From the NCBI GenBank assembly GCA_900543475.1, contig UQRU01000079.1, positions 1 through 9,911 on the forward strand: a DNA stretch of 9,911 nucleotides, written 5' to 3'. The position numbers and the translations under genes were made by a program. The stretch comes from an uncultured Eubacteriales bacterium. GTDB taxonomy: Bacteria; Bacillota; Clostridia; Christensenellales; CAG-138. This document shows, one piece after another, positions 6,923 to 9,911 of the stretch. Each line of letters begins with the position of its first letter. Within the stretch, counting starts at the first letter, position 1. Below the pieces are notes generated by a model. The model ran no database searches. It was not told where the DNA came from and saw only the letters and a program-made list of their open reading frames with translations.

Positions 6923-8776
6923 ATGAAAAAGAAACTTCGTATACTGGCCCTGGCCATGGCGACGCTGTTTGTACTCAGCTGCCTGTCCGTAGCCAGCGCC
7001 GCAGTATCCCCGGGCAGTACGGTGACCCTGATCACCACCACCAATATCTATCTGCCCAGCAGCAGCGCGTCGGGGACGCTTACCCTGACCAAGTCCACCA
7101 AGCAGTTGCCTGCGGGCACCAAGGTGAACGTGTTGAGCACCAGCGGCGGTTATGCCAAGATCATGGTGCGGGATAGCAGCACCTCAACCCCCTACGCTGT
7201 CTATATTCCCGAAACATCCTTTACCACCAGCAGCTCCGGTTCCAGCAGCTCCATCGTGGGCGTGGGCTCGGTGACCGGTCCCTCCGGCACCACCGGCACC
7301 AGCACTGCCACCGGCACCGCCGGTGTGATCACCAACTGCGTCAGCAGCGTGAATTTCCGTACCGGCGCAGGCACCGGCAACACCCTGCTGGGCACCCTGC
7401 CTAAGGGCGCGCCTGTGATGGTGCTCAGCTCCACCACCGGCTCCGACGGCAAGACCTGGTATAAGGTCACCTATAACAACACCACCGGCTATGTGAGCGG
7501 CCAGTATGTGAGCGTGACCGGCACGGTCAGCAGCGGTTCCGGCACCACCAGCGGCACCACCGGCGGCACCACCAGCACCACCGGCACCCCGGGCGTGATC
7601 ACCAACTGCACCAGCGGCGTGAACTTCCGTTCCAGCGCCAGCTCTTCTTCTTCCAAGCTAGGCACCCTGCCCAAGGGCGCTACCATTTCCATCCTGAGCT
7701 CCACCACGGGCTCCGATGGGGATACCTGGTATAAGGTGACCTATGGCACCACCACCGGCTATGTGCATGGGGATTACGTATCCACCTCCGGCAGCGTCAG
7801 CAGCGACAGCACGGGCGCGTCCGGCTCCTACAATAAGTACGATACCGCCCAGACCATGGTGTCCAAGGACAGCACCATCTATATGCGTAAAACGCCTTCC
7901 TCCTCCACCTCCAGTTCCAACGTGGTGAAGAAGCTCACCGGCGTCAAGGGCAAGGCGTTCTCCATCCTGGGCGAGACCGGCAACTGGTATTACGCCCAGT
8001 ATAGCAGCTACCAAGGCTATGTGCGCAAGCAGGACTTCAGCCCGGCTTCCGCTTCCACCAGCGGCTTCACTTATGCCACGGTGACCGGCACCAGCGCCGA
8101 CCGTTGGGGCACCATCGTCCAGATCCCCGGCACCAAGATCGGCTCCGCCTACGGCAAGCTGTATGACAACAGCATCTACTGCAACGGCTTGAACTCCAAG
8201 CAGACCGATTACTACTACAACACCTACTCCGGTTCCAAGAACTACTTCTTCTCCCTGGTGCCCCAGAACGCGGAGACTGCGGTCATTTCCGGCCACAACA
8301 TGCAGTCCAGCCAAACCGGCCTCCACGACCTGCACCACGTGCAGAACTACTTCCTGGGCGTGAGCACCTGCGAGGAGAGCAACTGCCGGGCCAGCTGCTC
8401 CAACATCGGCGCCAGCTCCACCTTCAAGATCACCTATGGCGGCAAGAGCACCTGGCAGGTGGTAGGCTTCTTCGAGCTGAACCAGGATACCATGAAGAGC
8501 GAATCCAGCCGGAAGGCAGCCCAGAGCTACATCCTGCTGGGCGGCTGGAACCTGACCGGCTCCGCCAAGCAGACCTGGCTCAACCAGGTGATGTCCTACG
8601 CCACCTCCACCTATAAGGGCAGGGCCCTATCCTCCGCCAGCAGCAGCGACAAGATCATGGTCATGTACACCTGCGGCGACCACGGCAACAGCGGCGCCCG
8701 GGCCAGCGCCAACGGCGCAGGCTCCTCCGGCGGCGGCTATCAGAACCTGTACTTCGTGCTTAAGGCGGTAGGCTAA
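6923..8776 (+). CDS. Secreted SH3-repeat protein with C-terminal class B-like sortase domain, 617 aa
   Basis: Sortases cut a sorting signal and join the protein to cell wall or another protein through a Cys thioacyl intermediate. Layout: signal peptide 1-27 (VASA-A cleavage likely; VLSC at 17-20 is a marginal lipobox); divergent SH3-like module about 33-101; two near-duplicate SH3b modules 133-199 and 223-289; a fourth 302-374; sortase domain about 384-617. Catalytic residues expected for class B are visible: H458 in ISGHNM, C584 in MVMYTC, and R593 nine residues later, before the closing strand YFVLKAV. Ser/Thr/Gly-rich linkers join the modules. An inserted Cys cluster (C483, C488, C492) lies between His and Cys. 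No LPxTG-type substrate gene lies in the window. Ribosome site AAGGA 7 nt before ATG. The fold assignment is good; the substrate is unknown. Confidence 0.85.
   Translation: MKKKLRILALAMATLFVLSCLSVASAAVSPGSTVTLITTTNIYLPSSSASGTLTLTKSTKQLPAGTKVNVLSTSGGYAKIMVRDSSTSTPYAVYIPETSFTTSSSGSSSSIVGVGSVTGPSGTTGTSTATGTAGVITNCVSSVNFRTGAGTGNTLLGTLPKGAPVMVLSSTTGSDGKTWYKVTYNNTTGYVSGQYVSVTGTVSSGSGTTSGTTGGTTSTTGTPGVITNCTSGVNFRSSASSSSSKLGTLPKGATISILSSTTGSDGDTWYKVTYGTTTGYVHGDYVSTSGSVSSDSTGASGSYNKYDTAQTMVSKDSTIYMRKTPSSSTSSSNVVKKLTGVKGKAFSILGETGNWYYAQYSSYQGYVRKQDFSPASASTSGFTYATVTGTSADRWGTIVQIPGTKIGSAYGKLYDNSIYCNGLNSKQTDYYYNTYSGSKNYFFSLVPQNAETAVISGHNMQSSQTGLHDLHHVQNYFLGVSTCEESNCRASCSNIGASSTFKITYGGKSTWQVVGFFELNQDTMKSESSRKAAQSYILLGGWNLTGSAKQTWLNQVMSYATSTYKGRALSSASSSDKIMVMYTCGDHGNSGARASANGAGSSGGGYQNLYFVLKAVG
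7319..7789 (+). repeat. Internal direct duplication of SH3 module coding sequence
   Basis: Bases 7319-7519 and 7589-7789 encode two SH3 modules offset by exactly 270 bp. They share GVITNC, VNFR, LGTLPKGA, SSTTGSDG and TWYKVTY, with long identical stretches at the DNA level. This is an in-frame tandem duplication including its Gly/Thr/Ser linker and is a possible site of copy-number change. Confidence 0.8.
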
Positions 8777-8799
8777 ACCCAAACCAACGGACCAACGGC

Positions 8800-9045
8800 A
8801 AGCGGGGGCAATGCCCCCGCTTCAGCTTGTCGAGAAACCCCCGGGGGTTCGGGGGCCGCAGCCCCCGGAGGCTTTGATCGGATTTGGCGACATGCGCGTC
8901 AAATCCGCAAAAAGCCTTGCGTAGCAAGGGTTTCCTTGCATAGCTCCCTGGCCGCGCCGTAGGCGCAAGGGAGCTATGAACACCTCGAAAAAGTGGCGCA
9001 AGCCACTTTTTCGACAGCCTGAAGCGGGGGCAAATGCCCCCGCTT
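8800..9045. repeat. 246-bp noncoding element with inverted ends and serial hairpins
   Basis: Ends are inverted repeats of about 38 bp. Each end is itself a hairpin, AAGCGGGGGC/GCCCCCGCTT (8800-8822 and 9022-9045), joined inward to CAG(C/G)(T/C)TGTCGA. Between them: palindrome AACCCCCGGGGGTT (8836-8849); CGGGGGC/GCCCCCG (8850-8867); GGCTTT/AAAGCC (8870-8875, 8911-8916) around CGGATTTG/CAAATCCG (8879-8886, 8900-8907); CCTTGC-GTA-GCAAGG (8915-8929); CATAGCTCCCT/AGGGAGCTATG (8939-8949, 8968-8978) around GCGCC-GTA-GGCGC; and CGAAAAAGTGGC-GCAA-GCCACTTTTTCG (8986-9013). No gene is supported. It resembles a MITE or a structured repeat RNA. Confidence 0.75.
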
Positions 9046-9049
9046 TTTT
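9022..9049 (+). terminator. Rho-independent terminator at right end of the element
   Basis: Stem AAGCGGGGGC (9022-9031), loop AAAT, stem GCCCCCGCTT (9036-9045), in a run of six T (9044-9049). Correctly oriented to stop transcripts from the sortase operon before the HD gene promoter. The matching hairpin at 8800-8822, just after the sortase stop, lacks a T-run. Confidence 0.75.
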
Positions 9050-9066
9050 ACTGCCTGGCAACGGGT

Positions 9067-9095
9067 TTGCGGGCCATGGAAAACTATGCTATAAT
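9067..9095 (+). promoter_or_regulatory. Promoter of the HD hydrolase gene
   Basis: TTGCGG (9067-9072), a 17-bp spacer and perfect TATAAT (9090-9095) preceded by TGC (extended -10). Its place downstream of the earlier in-frame ATG at 8976 confirms the later start of the gene. Confidence 0.75.
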
Positions 9096-9134
9096 GCAAA
9101 AATAGGCTGTATACCTGGAAAGGAGACGGTAAAT

Positions 9135-9695
9135 ATGGCAAAATTGACCTTGGAAAAAGCCCAGGCCCTGCTAAAAAAGCATGTGACCGAACCCCATCTG
9201 TTCAACCATGCCCTGGCTGTGAGCGCGGCCATGGGCGCCATGGCCCAGCATTTCGGGGAAGATGTGGAGCATTGGCAGGCCATCGGGTATTTGCACGACG
9301 TGGACTTTGAAAAATATCCCCAGGAGCATTGCAAGCATATCCGGGAGCTGCTCAGCGGCGAGGACGTGGAAGAAGCCGACATCCAGGCCTTGATCTCCCA
9401 TGGCTATGGCCTTTGCACCCAGGAGGTGGAACCCACTACCCCCCTGATGAAAAGCCTGTTTACCGTGGACGAGCTCACCGGCATCGTGATGGCCGCCGCC
9501 TTGATGCGGCCTACCGGTATCTCCGATATGGAGGTCAAAAGCCTCAAGAAAAAATTTAAGGATAAGGGCTTTGCCGCCAAGTGCGACCGGGCGGTCATCC
9601 AGCAGGGCTGCGATATGCTGGGCATGGACCTGAGCGACGTGATGGCCCTTACCATCCAGGGTATGCGCACCCAAGCCCAAGCCCTCGGCATCTGA
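9135..9695 (+). CDS. HD-domain metal-dependent hydrolase, 186 aa
   Basis: HD-superfamily phosphohydrolase-like protein, cytoplasmic, of the short stand-alone kind common in Clostridia. Visible metal-site candidates are H25, H54-D55 in GYLHDVDFE, H65, H89 and D112, matching the H...HD...H...H...D pattern. The C-terminal stretch DELTGIVMAAALMRP and VKSLKKKFKDKGFA is typical of these proteins. Substrate unknown; the superfamily acts on nucleotides and phosphodiesters. The frame is open back to 8976, but that part lies in the hairpin element and upstream of the promoter. AAGGAG (9120-9125) sits 9 nt before the ATG at 9135. Monocistronic as far as can be seen; the 17-bp repeats begin 8 bp after its stop. 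Confidence 0.85.
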   Translation: MAKLTLEKAQALLKKHVTEPHLFNHALAVSAAMGAMAQHFGEDVEHWQAIGYLHDVDFEKYPQEHCKHIRELLSGEDVEEADIQALISHGYGLCTQEVEPTTPLMKSLFTVDELTGIVMAAALMRPTGISDMEVKSLKKKFKDKGFAAKCDRAVIQQGCDMLGMDLSDVMALTIQGMRTQAQALGI

Positions 9696-9703
9696 GTACT
9701 GCG

Positions 9704-9771
9704 CGGTCCTGCGCGGACAGCGGTCCTGCGCGGACAGCGGTCCTGCGCGGACGGCGGTCCTACGCGGACGG
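9704..9771 (+). repeat. 17-bp tandem hairpin repeats, copy 2 (four units)
   Basis: Units: CGGTCCTGCGCGGACAG twice (9704-9720, 9721-9737), CGGTCCTGCGCGGACGG (9738-9754), CGGTCCTACGCGGACGG (9755-9771). A partial unit CTGCGCGG precedes the first. Every unit is a mini-hairpin GTCC-TGCGC/TACGC-GGAC. Contiguous, no spacers. Confidence 0.9.
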
Positions 9772-9898
9772 CGATATTCGCGCACAAGAAGACGCAGTTG
9801 TCCGAGGATAGCAGCCCGCGGCGGGGCGGATGGAGCCGCCGCTGCCCGTAGGGCATGGGCAGCGGCTTTACCCTCGTCGCCGCGGACTCCATCCGCTC
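9772..9898 (+). repeat. Conserved core and nested hairpins after the 17-bp array, copy 2
   Basis: Bases 9772-9829 match the copy 1 core on the opposite strand. Then comes a two-part stem: GCGGATGGAG/CTCCATCCGC (9826-9835, 9887-9896) around GCCGCTGCCC/GGGCAGCGGC (9838-9847, 9857-9866). CCGCGGCG (9816-9823) and CGCCGCGG (9878-9885) are also complementary but cross the outer stem, allowing a pseudoknot or an alternative fold. The element probably continues past the window. No gene is seen in 9696-9911. Confidence 0.65.
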
Positions 9899-9911
9899 GG
9901 CCCCGGTAAAG

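Noticed and set aside
8822..9061. 79-residue minus-strand open frame
   Set aside because: It lies wholly within the hairpin element, has no ribosome site worth noting and no recognisable domain.
8793..9064. CAACGG on both sides of the 246-bp element as a target duplication
   Set aside because: The copies (8793-8798 and 9059-9064) are not adjacent to the element ends, and the motif occurs twice on the left, so chance is likely.
8976..9134. N-terminal extension of the HD protein from the ATG at 8976
   Set aside because: It lies in the hairpin element, crosses the terminator and is upstream of the promoter at 9067-9095; AAGGAG supports 9135.
9704..9771. CRISPR array
   Set aside because: Units of 17 bp are directly adjacent with no unique spacers, and no cas genes are near.

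Overview
The window looks like part of a GC-rich Clostridia-type (Bacillota) chromosome, probably from a gut-associated lineage of the Oscillospirales kind. That placement is an inference. It rests on AGGAGG-type ribosome sites, TTGnnn/TGnTATAAT promoters, a MurG carrying the HESDxTPGLAN variant motif, a class B-like secreted sortase with bacterial SH3 domains, and a clostridial-style HD hydrolase. No plasmid, phage or CRISPR genes are present.

Layout. Bases 1-182 are a G-homopolymer/GC-hairpin stretch holding the terminator of the leftward operon. A leftward operon follows: murG (peptidoglycan lipid II synthesis), then a HEAT-like/methyltransferase protein 18 bp behind it. Between 2820 and 3123 lie divergent promoters. 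Rightward come a DUF815-like P-loop ATPase and cysS (cysteinyl-tRNA synthetase), the latter apparently with its own promoter overlapping the ATPase stop codon. Bases 5996-6333 hold no gene. They contain a dense, hairpin-rich element: a cloverleaf-like fold, further hairpins, a conserved core and a short 17-bp tandem array. Next is a promoter-led pair, a small three-helix membrane protein (TTG start) and a 617-residue secreted protein with four SH3-like modules and a C-terminal class B-like sortase domain. Bases 8800-9045 are a 246-bp noncoding element with about 38-bp inverted ends and a run of hairpins in between. An HD-domain hydrolase with its own promoter follows, then a second copy of the 17-bp-repeat element running off the right edge.

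The genes are mostly housekeeping and cell-surface functions, with no evident single pathway. The striking content is noncoding: two unrelated kinds of structured repeat. The 17-bp repeats occur at two places 3.4 kb apart in opposite orientation. Their unit is a mini-hairpin whose arms differ between the two sites by a compensating C-G/G-C swap, and both arrays run into a shared 58-bp core (about 41 of 58 identical by hand alignment). These are the best candidates for an undescribed element.
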